From NCBI RefSeq assembly GCF_008014675.1, contig NZ_VOXD01000001.1, positions 1 through 64,000 of the forward strand: a DNA stretch of 64,000 bases, given 5' to 3'. A program made the translations under genes and the position numbers. Position 1 is the stretch's first letter. Each line of letters begins with the position of its first letter. Below the pieces are notes generated by a model, which was given only the letters and a program-made list of their open reading frames with translations, did not search any database and was not told the origin of the DNA. The stretch is from Neolewinella aurantiaca (GTDB taxonomy: Bacteria > Bacteroidota > Bacteroidia > Chitinophagales > Saprospiraceae). Shown here piece by piece: positions 41,730-50,520 of the stretch.

Positions 41730-42920
41730 ATGATCAAGGACCTCCGCCGTAAATTCAATGCTGATTTCACTGAAGCTAATTATACCGCCATGTTGGAATG
41801 GCTGAGCAATCAGTACAATCACCGACCTAACTTCCACGTCGCCGAAACGCCGGTGTTCATCCCCGATACGCTGAAACGCGATTTGCTGACTGCCTGTGAC
41901 GACATCCTTGCGGTCGTTACCCGCGAAGATTTTGCGGAGCGTTCCCGTGCCGCCATCCCTCCCGGAGAATTCGTGCCCGGGCAAAACGAACACCCCCTGT
42001 TCATGCAGTTCGACTTTGGGATTTGCGAAGGGGAGGATGGCGGAATTGCTCCGCAGCTGATCGAGTGCCAGGGGTTTCCATCGCTGTACTTTTTCCAGTT
42101 TCTGCTCAACCGCAGCTACCGGAAGTTCTATCCGATCCCCGATGATCGTACGTGCCTGTTTGGCGGGATTGACGAAGAAGAATACCTCCGCATTTTTCGG
42201 AAAGCCATCCTCGGAGATCACGCTCCGGAAAACGTAATTCTGCTGGAGGTAGACCCCGTAGGCCAGAACACCAGAATTGACTTCATCGTCTGCTGCGCAG
42301 AACTTGGCATTGCGGAAGTCTGCATCAGTGACGTAGAGCTCGAGAACGGTAAACTATACCACCGGATCGATGGCGAACGACATGAGGTGAAGCGGATTTA
42401 CAACCGGGTGATCTTCGATGAGCTCAAACTTCGTACGGACCTGAAGCGCACCTTCAACATGATCGAGGAGGTGGACGTAGAGTGGGCCGGCCACCCGAAC
42501 TGGTTCTTTCTCTTGAGTAAGTACACCCTGCCGATGATCGACAGCAAGTTTGTGCCCGATACCCGCTTCCTGCATGAAGTGACCGAACTGCCGGACAACC
42601 TTGAAGATTACGTCCTGAAACCACTTTACAGTTTTGCCGGGGCCGGAGTAGACCTGCACCCCACGGCTCAAAAAATCGCCGCCATTGAGCAGCCTGAGCA
42701 CTTCATCCTGCAGAAAAAAGTGAATTACCTGCCATTGGTAGAAACCCTGGATGACCCGGCACGGGTAGAAATCCGGATGATGTTCGTCTGGCCCGAAGAC
42801 GAAGAACGGCCCCGTCTGGTCAACAATCTCGTTCGTCTCTCGAAGGGAGAAATGATCGGCGTGAAGTACAATAAGGATAAGACCTGGGTGGGAGGCTCCA
42901 TTGGGTACTTTAAAGCGTAG
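41730..42920 (+). CDS. Putative ATP-grasp-like enzyme
   Basis: A 396-residue cytoplasmic protein. Its C-terminal half resembles ATP-grasp ligases. 'EDYVLKPLYSFAGAGVDLHP' near residues 295-315 fits the Lys and glycine-rich loop that hold ATP. 'ARVEIRMMFVW' and 'NNLVRLSKGEMIGVKYN' fit the downstream metal- and substrate-binding strands. The N-terminal half ('FFQFLLNRSYRKFY', 'QLIECQGFPSLYFFQ') is not recognised. If correct, it would join a carboxylate to an amine or thiol using ATP. No partner gene suggests a product. The start is ATG 41730, not the earlier in-frame 41646. The assignment is by eye and could be wrong. Confidence 0.5.
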   Translation: MIKDLRRKFNADFTEANYTAMLEWLSNQYNHRPNFHVAETPVFIPDTLKRDLLTACDDILAVVTREDFAERSRAAIPPGEFVPGQNEHPLFMQFDFGICEGEDGGIAPQLIECQGFPSLYFFQFLLNRSYRKFYPIPDDRTCLFGGIDEEEYLRIFRKAILGDHAPENVILLEVDPVGQNTRIDFIVCCAELGIAEVCISDVELENGKLYHRIDGERHEVKRIYNRVIFDELKLRTDLKRTFNMIEEVDVEWAGHPNWFFLLSKYTLPMIDSKFVPDTRFLHEVTELPDNLEDYVLKPLYSFAGAGVDLHPTAQKIAAIEQPEHFILQKKVNYLPLVETLDDPARVEIRMMFVWPEDEERPRLVNNLVRLSKGEMIGVKYNKDKTWVGGSIGYFKA

Positions 42921-43052
42921 TAATGCTCCTTCGTTTTCTTCGTCAACTTCTGCACGCCTAGTGTACTGAGGCTAATCCGGTATTGTCATTTACATGGCAA
43001 AGCGCCTTTGGGATATAACTCTATCTTGCGTTTTCACCAAAGCAACCGTAAG

Positions 43053-44450
43053 ATGAAGCCCACCAGCCGCCGAAACTTTCTTAAGAAATCATCCCTCTCC
43101 GGAGCCGCACTCGTCGCCGGAGGACTATTGTCGGACTGCACGGCGGCCAAACAGGTGCCCGCCCGCGAAGGCGAATACATGGGCGACTACGCCGCCCCGC
43201 CCATTCCCGACCTGCGCGCCGCCTTCATCGGCGTAGGCGCCCGGGGTGGCTACCACCTGAAGTTTCTCGCCGGCCTGCCCAATACCCGGGTGGTCGCCAT
43301 CAGCGACCTGTACGAAGACAATGTGATGAAATGGAAAAAGGTCGCCGAAGAGGTAGGGAAGGGGACCCGCCATCAGGAAATAGAGACCTACTACGGTGGT
43401 GAAAACCGCTGGAAAGCGATGCTGGCCGAAGTGAAGCCCGACGTTGTCTTCATCGCCACCAACTGGGCCAACCATGCCCCGATGGCGATTGCGGCGATGG
43501 AAGGCGGTGCCCATGCATTCGTTGAAGTTCCCATCGCGGTAACCATCGATGAAATGTGGGCAATGGTGAATACCTCCGAGCGGACCCGTAAGCACTGCAT
43601 GATGATGGAAAACGTGAACTACAGCCGCGACGAGCTGATGTTCCTCAACATGGTTAGACAGGGCGTGATCGGAGAGCCGCTGCACGCCGAGGCGGCTTAC
43701 ATCCACGAACTACGGTTCCAGATGGAAGAGCAGGAGCGGGGCACCGGATCCTGGCGAACCCATCATTACGCCAACCGCAACGGAAACCTGTACCCAACCC
43801 ACGGCCTCGGGCCCGTGGCGCAGTACATGAACATTGGCCGGACCGACGATAACTTTCAGAGCATTGTGTCTTATTCCACCCCGGCCCGTGGACGCCAGCT
43901 GTACGCGGAAAAAAATTACGCAGCCGACCACAAATGGAACAAACTCGATTACAAAGGCGGCGACCTCAATACCTCCATCATCAAAACGGCGCTCGGCCGG
44001 ACGATCATGGTGCAGTGGGATGAAACCAGCCCCCGCCCGTACAGCCGACACAACCTTATTCAGGGGACAAGAGGCTGCCTGGCCGGCTTCCCGACCCGTG
44101 TTGCGCTCGAAGGCGGGGTGCCGGGTGCCACCGATAGCCACCACAGCTGGGCGCAGGGCGAGCAACTCGCCGAATTGCGCGACAAATACGATCATCCGCT
44201 TTACAAACGACTCGTCGCGGCAGCCGAAGGATCAGGACACGGTGGCATGGATGGCATCATGATGTACCGGATCGTAGAGTGCCTGCAAAAAGGATTGCCG
44301 CTCGACCAAAACGTGTACGAAGGGTGCCTCTGGAGTGCCGTCGCTCCATTGTCGGAAGCTTCGGTTGCTAACGGAGGAGCTCCCCAGGAGTTTCCGGATT
44401 TCACCCGGGGCAATTGGCGAAGCACCAGCCCGTTGGCCATCATCGCATAA
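43053..44450 (+). CDS. Gfo/Idh/MocA oxidoreductase, GH109 type, Tat-exported
   Basis: A 465-residue oxidoreductase-fold protein with a twin-arginine signal 'TSRRNFLKKSSLSGAALVAG' (residues 4-23). The NAD-binding domain follows ('AAFIGVGARGGYHLKFLAG' and 'VVAISDLYEDNV'). Family-typical substrate-domain motifs are 'GAHAFVEVPIAV', 'RTRKHCMMMENVNYSRDEL' and 'ANRNGNLYPTHGLGPVAQY'. The last is characteristic of GH109, which removes N-acetylgalactosamine or similar sugars using bound NAD. The exact sugar is unknown, and exported forms occur in polysaccharide degradation. Start at 43053 where the Tat signal begins. It is not in a visible sugar operon. Confidence 0.9.
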   Translation: MKPTSRRNFLKKSSLSGAALVAGGLLSDCTAAKQVPAREGEYMGDYAAPPIPDLRAAFIGVGARGGYHLKFLAGLPNTRVVAISDLYEDNVMKWKKVAEEVGKGTRHQEIETYYGGENRWKAMLAEVKPDVVFIATNWANHAPMAIAAMEGGAHAFVEVPIAVTIDEMWAMVNTSERTRKHCMMMENVNYSRDELMFLNMVRQGVIGEPLHAEAAYIHELRFQMEEQERGTGSWRTHHYANRNGNLYPTHGLGPVAQYMNIGRTDDNFQSIVSYSTPARGRQLYAEKNYAADHKWNKLDYKGGDLNTSIIKTALGRTIMVQWDETSPRPYSRHNLIQGTRGCLAGFPTRVALEGGVPGATDSHHSWAQGEQLAELRDKYDHPLYKRLVAAAEGSGHGGMDGIMMYRIVECLQKGLPLDQNVYEGCLWSAVAPLSEASVANGGAPQEFPDFTRGNWRSTSPLAIIA

Positions 44451-44500
44451 GTGGGAATCCGGTCCCTGGTAGCCAAAAAACGGATTGTAACAATATCCGG

Positions 44501-44518
44501 GGCGCGGCCGCAGGTGCA
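44501..44518 (-). repeat. Dispersed 19-nt repeat, copy 12
   Basis: GGCGCGGCCGCAGGTGCA, 51 bp after the GH109-type stop and facing back toward it. It makes an outward pair with the copy at 44685. Confidence 0.85.
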
Positions 44519-44627
44519 GGGCGGGTAATCAGCACAGGATAAAAAGGAAAATACTGCAAAGCAGTATCCGAATAAGCCTGTGAGAAATTAAATGTTAGAA
44601 TAGACTAACTTTTATTTTAGGAGAATG

Positions 44628-44635
44628 TATCTTTG
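44628..44635 (+). promoter_or_regulatory. -7 box TATCTTTG upstream of the TonB receptor
   Basis: A full match to TAnnTTTG. It predicts a leader of about 75 nt that contains the repeat copy at 44685-44703. Confidence 0.6.
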
Positions 44636-44684
44636 TCGCGAGGGAGTTGCCGGTTGAAAGTTCAACCAGCCCGAGAACCCATTT

Positions 44685-44703
44685 TTGCACCCGCGTTCGC
44701 GCC
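44685..44703 (+). repeat. Dispersed 19-nt repeat, copy 13
   Basis: TTGCACCCGCGTTCGCGCC lies in the predicted 5' leader, 13 nt before the ATG of the TonB receptor at 44717. Confidence 0.82.
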
Positions 44704-44716
44704 AAAAAACACATCA

Positions 44717-47005
44717 ATGCGTTTTGTTTTTTTACTCATTCAGCTTTTTCTTTTTAATGTTTTGATTGCTCAGTCGGCAACGATCACAGGTCGGATCATT
44801 GACGGAGAAGGCGACACCGTTCCCTTTGCCTCTGTTGGTGTTCCCGCCGAGGGCGTGGGCGTACTGGCGAACGAAGACGGTGATTTCCTTCTGGAGAATC
44901 TCCGGGCCGGGCGTGTGGAACTGATTGTTTCGGCACTTGGGTTTGCGCAGCAAACCATATCTGTCGAACTCGCTGCAGACATAACCGAAAGGGTAGAGGT
45001 AGTGCTGGTGGCCACGGGAGAAACCATAGAGGAGGTAGTCGTTACCGGTACGATGAAAGCAGTTAGCCGAACCAACAGTCCGGTTCCGGTGGAGGTGTAC
45101 ACCGCAAATTTTTTCCGCTCCAACCCGACGCCGAGCGTATTCGAAAGCCTGCAAACCGTCAATGGTGTCCGGCCACAACTCAACTGTGCGGTTTGCAATA
45201 CCGGCGATATTCACATCAACGGTCTTGAAGGCCCGTATACCATGGTACTCATCGACGGTATGCCTATCGTTTCGGGCCTGAGCACGGTTTACGGGCTCAC
45301 GGGCATTCCGCAAAGCCTGATTGACAGGATTGAAGTAGTGAAAGGGCCCGCATCGACGCTCTACGGATCAGAAGCAGTAGGTGGGCTTATCAACGTAATT
45401 ACCAAAAATCCGGACAATGCACCAGCGTTCTCTGCTGATGTGATGGCATCTGGCTGGGGCGAACTGAACACCGACCTTGGGTTCAAGGCAACCGTTGGTG
45501 GCAAAGCTCATTCTCTGCTGGGCGTCAACTATTTTCGTTACCAAAACCCGATTGACAACAACGGAGACGGTTTTACGGATCTGACACTGCAGGACCGCAT
45601 CTCCGTCTTCAATAAATGGTCTTTTGACCGCGCGGAGGGTAGGGTGTTTACCATTGCCGGTCGCTATGTATACGAAGATCGCTTTGGCGGGCAGTTAAAC
45701 TGGGACCGGGCCCTGCATAGGGGAGGAAATGAGGTGTACGGCGAAAGCATTTACACCAACCGCTGGGAGGCATTCGGCACTTACCAGCTCCCCGTCAGGG
45801 ATAGGGTGATGTTTCAGTTTTCGGCCAATGGCCACGACCAGAATTCGGTCTACGGAGAAACCTTCTACGATGCCACTCAGTATGTTGGCTTCGGTCAGTT
45901 GAGTTGGAATAAAACCTTATTTGGCAGCCACGATGTATTGCTCGGCGCTTCTTACCGCTATACCTGGTACGACGATAATACACCGGTGACGGCTGGTTTT
46001 GGGGATGACATCGGTACCAACAAACCATCGCTCATTCACCTGCCTGGTGCCTTCCTTCAGGACGAAATTCGTCTTGGCAGCCGCGATGTACTACTCCTCG
46101 GCCTGCGGTACGATTACAATTCGCTGCACGGCAGCATCGTTACGCCGCGCCTCAACTACAAATGGAACTCGAAGAGCTCGAAGGATGTGGTACGCCTGAG
46201 CATTGGCAACGGCTACCGGGTCGCCAACGTGTTCACCGAAGACCACGCAGCACTCTCGGGAGCGCGTGATGTTATCTTCGAAGACGAACTTCTGCCTGAA
46301 ACCAGTTGGAACGCAAACCTGAATTACACTAAAAAAATATTTTCGCACAGCGGGACCGTTCTCAGTCTCGATGGGTCGGCCTTCTATACCTACTTCACTA
46401 ACCGGATTCTGCCGGATTACGAAACGAACCCTAACGCTATCATCTACGCTAACCTCGACGGCTCAGCGGTGTCTCGTGGCTTCAGTTTAAGCTCCGATGT
46501 GAGCTTCCGGAAAGGTACCAACCTCAATGTGGGGCTTACCGTTCAGGATGTCTACACCGACGAGGATGGTGTCAAAGAGCGGCAATTACTGACCGAGTCG
46601 GTCTCCGGCGTATGGCGTTTGAGTGTTCCTCTGCTTCGCTACCAAATGAAGATTGATTATACGGGCAACGTCTACGGCCCGATGGACCTGCCGCTACTCG
46701 GCGAACTGGATGAGCGCCCGGCTCAATCGCCATGGTTCTCGACTCAGAATCTGCAACTCTCTAAGACTTTCCTCAATGGCATGGAGATGTACGGAGGGGT
46801 GAAAAACCTGCTGAATTATACGCCTCCGGCGAACAGTATCGCCCGGGCCTTCGATCCTTTTGACCGTGAGGTCGAATTCGACGCTGAGGGCCAGGCGTTG
46901 GCTACGCCCGGTAACCCGCAGGCGCTCACGTTCGACCCCACGTACGTTTATGCTTCCAACCAGGGACGCAGGTTTTTCGTTGGCTGGCGCTGGGCGCTGA
47001 AGTAG
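44717..47005 (+). CDS. TonB-dependent outer-membrane receptor
   Basis: A 762-residue receptor with a signal peptide (MRFVFLLIQLFLFNVLIAQ). A carboxypeptidase-regulatory-like domain (about 20-100) precedes the plug (about 105-230), then the beta barrel. The plug has 'RPQLNCAVCNTGDIHINGLE', a CxxC pair typical of a subset of FecA/BtuB-like receptors, and 'YTMVLIDGMPIVSGLSTVYG' and 'IDRIEVVKGPASTLYGSEAV'. Such receptors import iron chelates, cobalamin or metal-organic ligands using energy from TonB-ExbBD, whose genes are not here. The start at 44717 is set by the signal peptide; the extension to 44633 lies within the predicted leader. Confidence 0.93.
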   Translation: MRFVFLLIQLFLFNVLIAQSATITGRIIDGEGDTVPFASVGVPAEGVGVLANEDGDFLLENLRAGRVELIVSALGFAQQTISVELAADITERVEVVLVATGETIEEVVVTGTMKAVSRTNSPVPVEVYTANFFRSNPTPSVFESLQTVNGVRPQLNCAVCNTGDIHINGLEGPYTMVLIDGMPIVSGLSTVYGLTGIPQSLIDRIEVVKGPASTLYGSEAVGGLINVITKNPDNAPAFSADVMASGWGELNTDLGFKATVGGKAHSLLGVNYFRYQNPIDNNGDGFTDLTLQDRISVFNKWSFDRAEGRVFTIAGRYVYEDRFGGQLNWDRALHRGGNEVYGESIYTNRWEAFGTYQLPVRDRVMFQFSANGHDQNSVYGETFYDATQYVGFGQLSWNKTLFGSHDVLLGASYRYTWYDDNTPVTAGFGDDIGTNKPSLIHLPGAFLQDEIRLGSRDVLLLGLRYDYNSLHGSIVTPRLNYKWNSKSSKDVVRLSIGNGYRVANVFTEDHAALSGARDVIFEDELLPETSWNANLNYTKKIFSHSGTVLSLDGSAFYTYFTNRILPDYETNPNAIIYANLDGSAVSRGFSLSSDVSFRKGTNLNVGLTVQDVYTDEDGVKERQLLTESVSGVWRLSVPLLRYQMKIDYTGNVYGPMDLPLLGELDERPAQSPWFSTQNLQLSKTFLNGMEMYGGVKNLLNYTPPANSIARAFDPFDREVEFDAEGQALATPGNPQALTFDPTYVYASNQGRRFFVGWRWALK

Positions 47006-47271
47006 CCCCGGCCGATGCACTCTCCGGGCGCGATTTTACACAGTAGATTGTTAGAGTTCGGTCCTCAAAACACGTATCGTCTGTGCGCAAAGAGCTACTT
47101 CCAAATGTTTTTCCTCGTTAGATTATTTGGGGGTACCGCAGATGGCTTTCTGCTTTCTGAACTTCGAAGGTGACATTAATCGAAGATTCCATATGCTGTG
47201 GTTGTCGAACTACAAACTCGCTGCTGCAGGCAGCTCCTGCCGCTCGCACGCGGAGCATGCTTCGACCAGAC

Positions 47272-48912
47272 TTACTCTTGCTCCGTTCCCGGCCGCGCGG
47301 CAATCATCACGTCTGGTTCTTCCATTAACCGCAGCGCTTCGAGTACCACAGGGTCTTCTTCGTTGAGGACCTGAAAGAAAGCAGAGTTGTCGAACAACTG
47401 ACGCGCCAACCGGGCGCGGAAGAACAGGGCGAGCTCTGGGCGGAGGCGGGCCGGCAGGGGGCCGATCCCCTCGTCGTAATCCTGAAGTGCGCGCTTGGTT
47501 AGTTCGGGGATGACGTCATCCAGTTGCAGGCGGTAACCGGCAAGAAAGTCTTCCAGAGTTTCGTACTGCTTGAGAGATGGGTTCTCCCGGATGTACTGGA
47601 ACAGGTAAGCCGGAACCTGCTGCCGGAGACGAAGGAAAGTCTCGTTGTTGAGGGAAGTATCGAGCGGGACGAAGTAATCGGGCGTGATGCCTCCACCACC
47701 AAAGACGGCGTGGCCGGAGTTGGTGTAGTAAATTTCTGAACTATCCTGAACTGCTTCAGAGCCGCCGGTTAGTTCTCCGTTATTGAACCGCCGGTTGAGG
47801 TCGGAGCGGTAGTCGTCTTCTCCATCTTCATAAGAGCGTTGGATACTGCGCCCTGAGGGCGTATAGTAGCGCGCAACCGTTAGCCGGAGAGCTGAGCCAT
47901 CGCTGAGTGGGTATTGTTCCTGCACCAAACCTTTACCGAAACTACGGCGGCCGACAACAATGCCGCGGTCCCGGTCCTGAACTGCTCCTGCAATGATTTC
48001 ACTGGCGCTGGCGGAGCCTTCGTCAATCAAAACAGCAACGTTCTGAATGTTGTAGAACGCGCGGCCGTTGGTTTTGTATTCCACCCGGCGGGAGTTGCGT
48101 CCTTCGGTGTACACCAGCAGTTGCCCTTTCTGAGGAAACAACTGACTGAGGATCTTGGTGGCCTGCTGGAGGTAGCCCCCGGGGTTGTCGCGCAGGTCAA
48201 TGACGAGGTTGCGGGTACCGCCGTTCTCCATATTTTCTTCCAGAGCTTTCACGAATTCATCGTAGGTCGTTGCGCTGAAGCGGTTGATTTTGACGTAGCT
48301 GGTAGATTCGTTGAGGTTGTAAGCGGCGTCTACGCTGTATACGGGAATTGGCCCGCGGGTGATGTTGAATCCGATCAGTTCGGGCTCGCCGGGGCGGCGC
48401 ACGGTGATGTTTACGTCGGTATTGCTGACGCCCCGCATCAGACTGGCGGGGTCGATGCCGTGCTCGTTCACGCCCGTTACGAGGCTGTCCTCCACCATGA
48501 GGATCTGATCTCCGGACTGAAGGCCGGCCACGGAACTTGGTCCGTCGGGCAAAACGGATACCACGGTTATGGTGTCGTCGACAACCAGAAATTCAATGCC
48601 TATCCCTTCAAAGTTTCCCTCCATGGATTCAGTAAGGGCCAGCAACTCATCCGCCGGGATGTAGCTGCTGTGCGGATCCAGTTCGGAGAGTACTGCCTCG
48701 ATGGCTACCTCGTGGAGGTTGTCGGTGTCAGCATCATCAACATAACGGGCTTCGATGAAACGAAGCAGTTCTTCCACGCGTCCTCCTCCGGAGGAATCCG
48801 TGCCGGTAGCGATCAGGGGAGCACTGCTTTGCAAGCGGTAACCGATAAACAAGCCGATCGCGAGCGTAAGGGCGAAGAGCAGCGGGGTCCAGATGTTGGT
48901 AGGTTTTGCCAT
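47272..48912 (-). CDS. S41 C-terminal processing peptidase (CtpA type)
   Basis: A 546-residue protease with an N-terminal membrane anchor (residues 8-28, 'WTPLLFALTLAIGLFIGY'). A PDZ domain (about 85-170, 'FEGIGIEFLVVDDTITVV') follows, then the S41 serine protease with the catalytic Ser in 'GSASASEIIAGAVQD' and Lys in 'GRRSFGKGLVQEQY'. The C-terminal 150 residues are helical. CtpA-type enzymes trim C-termini of periplasmic or envelope proteins. It should act outside the inner membrane. A -7-like box (48929-48936) lies 16 nt before ATG 48912. Confidence 0.94.
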   Translation of the reverse strand: MAKPTNIWTPLLFALTLAIGLFIGYRLQSSAPLIATGTDSSGGGRVEELLRFIEARYVDDADTDNLHEVAIEAVLSELDPHSSYIPADELLALTESMEGNFEGIGIEFLVVDDTITVVSVLPDGPSSVAGLQSGDQILMVEDSLVTGVNEHGIDPASLMRGVSNTDVNITVRRPGEPELIGFNITRGPIPVYSVDAAYNLNESTSYVKINRFSATTYDEFVKALEENMENGGTRNLVIDLRDNPGGYLQQATKILSQLFPQKGQLLVYTEGRNSRRVEYKTNGRAFYNIQNVAVLIDEGSASASEIIAGAVQDRDRGIVVGRRSFGKGLVQEQYPLSDGSALRLTVARYYTPSGRSIQRSYEDGEDDYRSDLNRRFNNGELTGGSEAVQDSSEIYYTNSGHAVFGGGGITPDYFVPLDTSLNNETFLRLRQQVPAYLFQYIRENPSLKQYETLEDFLAGYRLQLDDVIPELTKRALQDYDEGIGPLPARLRPELALFFRARLARQLFDNSAFFQVLNEEDPVVLEALRLMEEPDVMIAARPGTEQE

Positions 48913-48928
48913 GGGGGAAGGGTTGGCG

Positions 48929-48936
48929 CGAAGGTA
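48929..48936 (-). promoter_or_regulatory. -7-like box TACCTTCG for the S41 peptidase gene
   Basis: On the minus strand TACCTTCG lies 16 nt before the ATG at 48912, one base off TAnnTTTG. Confidence 0.45.
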
Positions 48937-49005
48937 GGGAAATTGTATATTAGTCTTTTGTCGGCGGGGCGGCGGCTGAGCGAGGCCTGCACTTCAACCA
49001 AACCA

Positions 49006-49024
49006 GGTACCTGCGCGCCGCGCC
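49006..49024 (+). repeat. Dispersed repeat, variant copy 14
   Basis: GGTACCTGCGCGCCGCGCC, with TGCAC displaced to about 48988-48993 by an apparent insertion. It points to the lipoprotein gene at 49139. Confidence 0.5.
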
Positions 49025-49107
49025 CGGATAGAGGAACGCTTCACCCGCAAGAGTGTTGGATTTTGAAGCATAACTTTACCATAACACAGCCCGAGACCCA
49101 AAAATAC

Positions 49108-49115
49108 TATGTTTG
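49108..49115 (+). promoter_or_regulatory. -7 box TATGTTTG for the 49139 gene
   Basis: A full match to TAnnTTTG, 23 nt before the ATG. Confidence 0.6.
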
Positions 49116-49138
49116 CATAGTGATCAACCCATTGCTTT

Positions 49139-50326
49139 ATGAGAAACCTGATTTACTTGCTCTTGATGGGGCTGTTTTGCCTGACTACCGTTTCCTGCGG
49201 ACCTAAAGTACAAACCCTGGTGGACCAGGGGAACTACGATGAAACCATTCAGGTGGCCAAACGAAAACTTGTCGGAGAACGGAACAAAAGCCCAAAATAC
49301 GTGGCTGCCTTAGAAACGGCCTTCAACAAAGCTAACGACGAAGACCTCACCAGGGCACGCCGTATAGAAACCAGCGGAAACCCAGATTGGAAGCAGATTC
49401 ATAGCTATTACCGAAGCATAAGAAACCGGGCCGACGAAGTGAGGCCCCTCACGCCGCTGATAGATAAGGATGGCCATCAGGCCGTGTTGCGGTTCGTGGA
49501 AGTCAACAGCCAGTTGAACGATGCAGCGGGCAAAGCCGCTGAGCAAATGTACCTCGAAGGCGAGCGGCTACTCGAACTCGGCCGGCAGGGCGATAAAGCC
49601 GCCGCGCGCGAAGCCTACGAGACTTTTGAGGGCATTGCGTACTACCGCCAGGGCTACAAAGGCGCCAACCTCTACATGACTGAAGCCGAAGAGCTGGGCA
49701 TGCTCTACATCACCGTCGAGATGCGCAACGAAAGCGGAGCCTACCTTCCTGCCGGTTTCGAAGAAGCTCTTTTCCGCATCAACGCCGTAAATATGGAGGA
49801 CCGTTGGCGGAAATTCGAAACCACCCGCAAACCCGACCGGCAGTACGATTACGTAGCCCGGATCATCATGCGCAACATCGATGTGAGCCCCGAGCGCAGC
49901 AGCGAACGGCAGTACACCGACGAAAAAGAAATAACGGACGGCACTGAGTACGTGCTCGACGAAAATGGCAACGTCGCAAAAGACAGTCTGGGCAATGACA
50001 TTACCCAACCCAAAGAAGTAATTGTCCGCGCCGATGTGATCGAGGTGCTGCAAACTAAAGTGGCGTCCGTAACTGCCGGCTTCGAGCTTTACGACGTTCG
50101 CAACCGCCGCATAGTCGATCAGGGAGAACTGACCGCTCAGGCAAATTTCGAAAACTACGCTTCGACTTTTCAGGGAGACCGCCGTGCACTCAGCTCCGCT
50201 TCGGCCCGAAACATCGGTAACCGCCCGGTGGAATTCCCCTCCAACGAACAACTCATCCTCGATGCCGCAGAAGTGCTCAAGGATGTCCTGAGCGAGCAAA
50301 TTGCAACCAGCTATAAACTGATTTAG
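49139..50326 (+). CDS. Bacteroidota lipoprotein of unknown function
   Basis: A 395-residue lipoprotein (signal ending CLTTVSC, Cys20). The N-terminal 180 residues are helical with repeat-like pairs ('DQGNYDETIQVAKRKLVG', 'EAYETFEGIAYYRQGYKGAN'), as in TPR proteins. The second half is strand-rich with an Asp/Thr-rich insert ('DGTEYVLDENGNVAKDS') and 'DVIEVLQTKVASVTAGFEL'. It could scaffold a cell-envelope complex. I do not recognise a named family. It is monocistronic and ends in a repeat-rich convergent spacer. Confidence 0.8.
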   Translation: MRNLIYLLLMGLFCLTTVSCGPKVQTLVDQGNYDETIQVAKRKLVGERNKSPKYVAALETAFNKANDEDLTRARRIETSGNPDWKQIHSYYRSIRNRADEVRPLTPLIDKDGHQAVLRFVEVNSQLNDAAGKAAEQMYLEGERLLELGRQGDKAAAREAYETFEGIAYYRQGYKGANLYMTEAEELGMLYITVEMRNESGAYLPAGFEEALFRINAVNMEDRWRKFETTRKPDRQYDYVARIIMRNIDVSPERSSERQYTDEKEITDGTEYVLDENGNVAKDSLGNDITQPKEVIVRADVIEVLQTKVASVTAGFELYDVRNRRIVDQGELTAQANFENYASTFQGDRRALSSASARNIGNRPVEFPSNEQLILDAAEVLKDVLSEQIATSYKLI

Positions 50327-50341
50327 CTTTGCGTAAGGCCG

Positions 50342-50520
50342 GGTAGAATGTAGTGCGTGGAATGTAGTAGGTAGTGCTGTGCGGATATCCGGTTCAGCAG
50401 CACTACCTAATCAGGCAATCGGACGAGTCAGAGTTAAACAACATGGTCGTTATGATCGTAGCCTCCAACGTGTGGCAGCCACTACCAACTACCTTCTACA
50501 CTCTACCCACTACCTACTAC
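50342..50520. repeat. Convergent spacer with inverted repeat words
   Basis: The 190 bp between stops hold a hairpin GGTAGTGCTG (50370-50379) / CAGCACTACC (50398-50407), and a longer imperfect inverse relation between GTAGAATGTAGTGCGTGG-like words on the left and CTACCAACTACCTTCTACAC-like words on the right. Together they probably end both genes. Confidence 0.7.

Noticed and set aside
47006-47271. Frames between the TonB receptor and the S41 peptidase gene
   Set aside because: Short frames such as 47127-47366 overlap the peptidase end and have no homology-like features; no terminator was clear.
47914-49206. 430-codon open frame antisense to the S41 peptidase
   Set aside because: It overlaps the peptidase gene and runs into the next gene's start region; it has no motifs.
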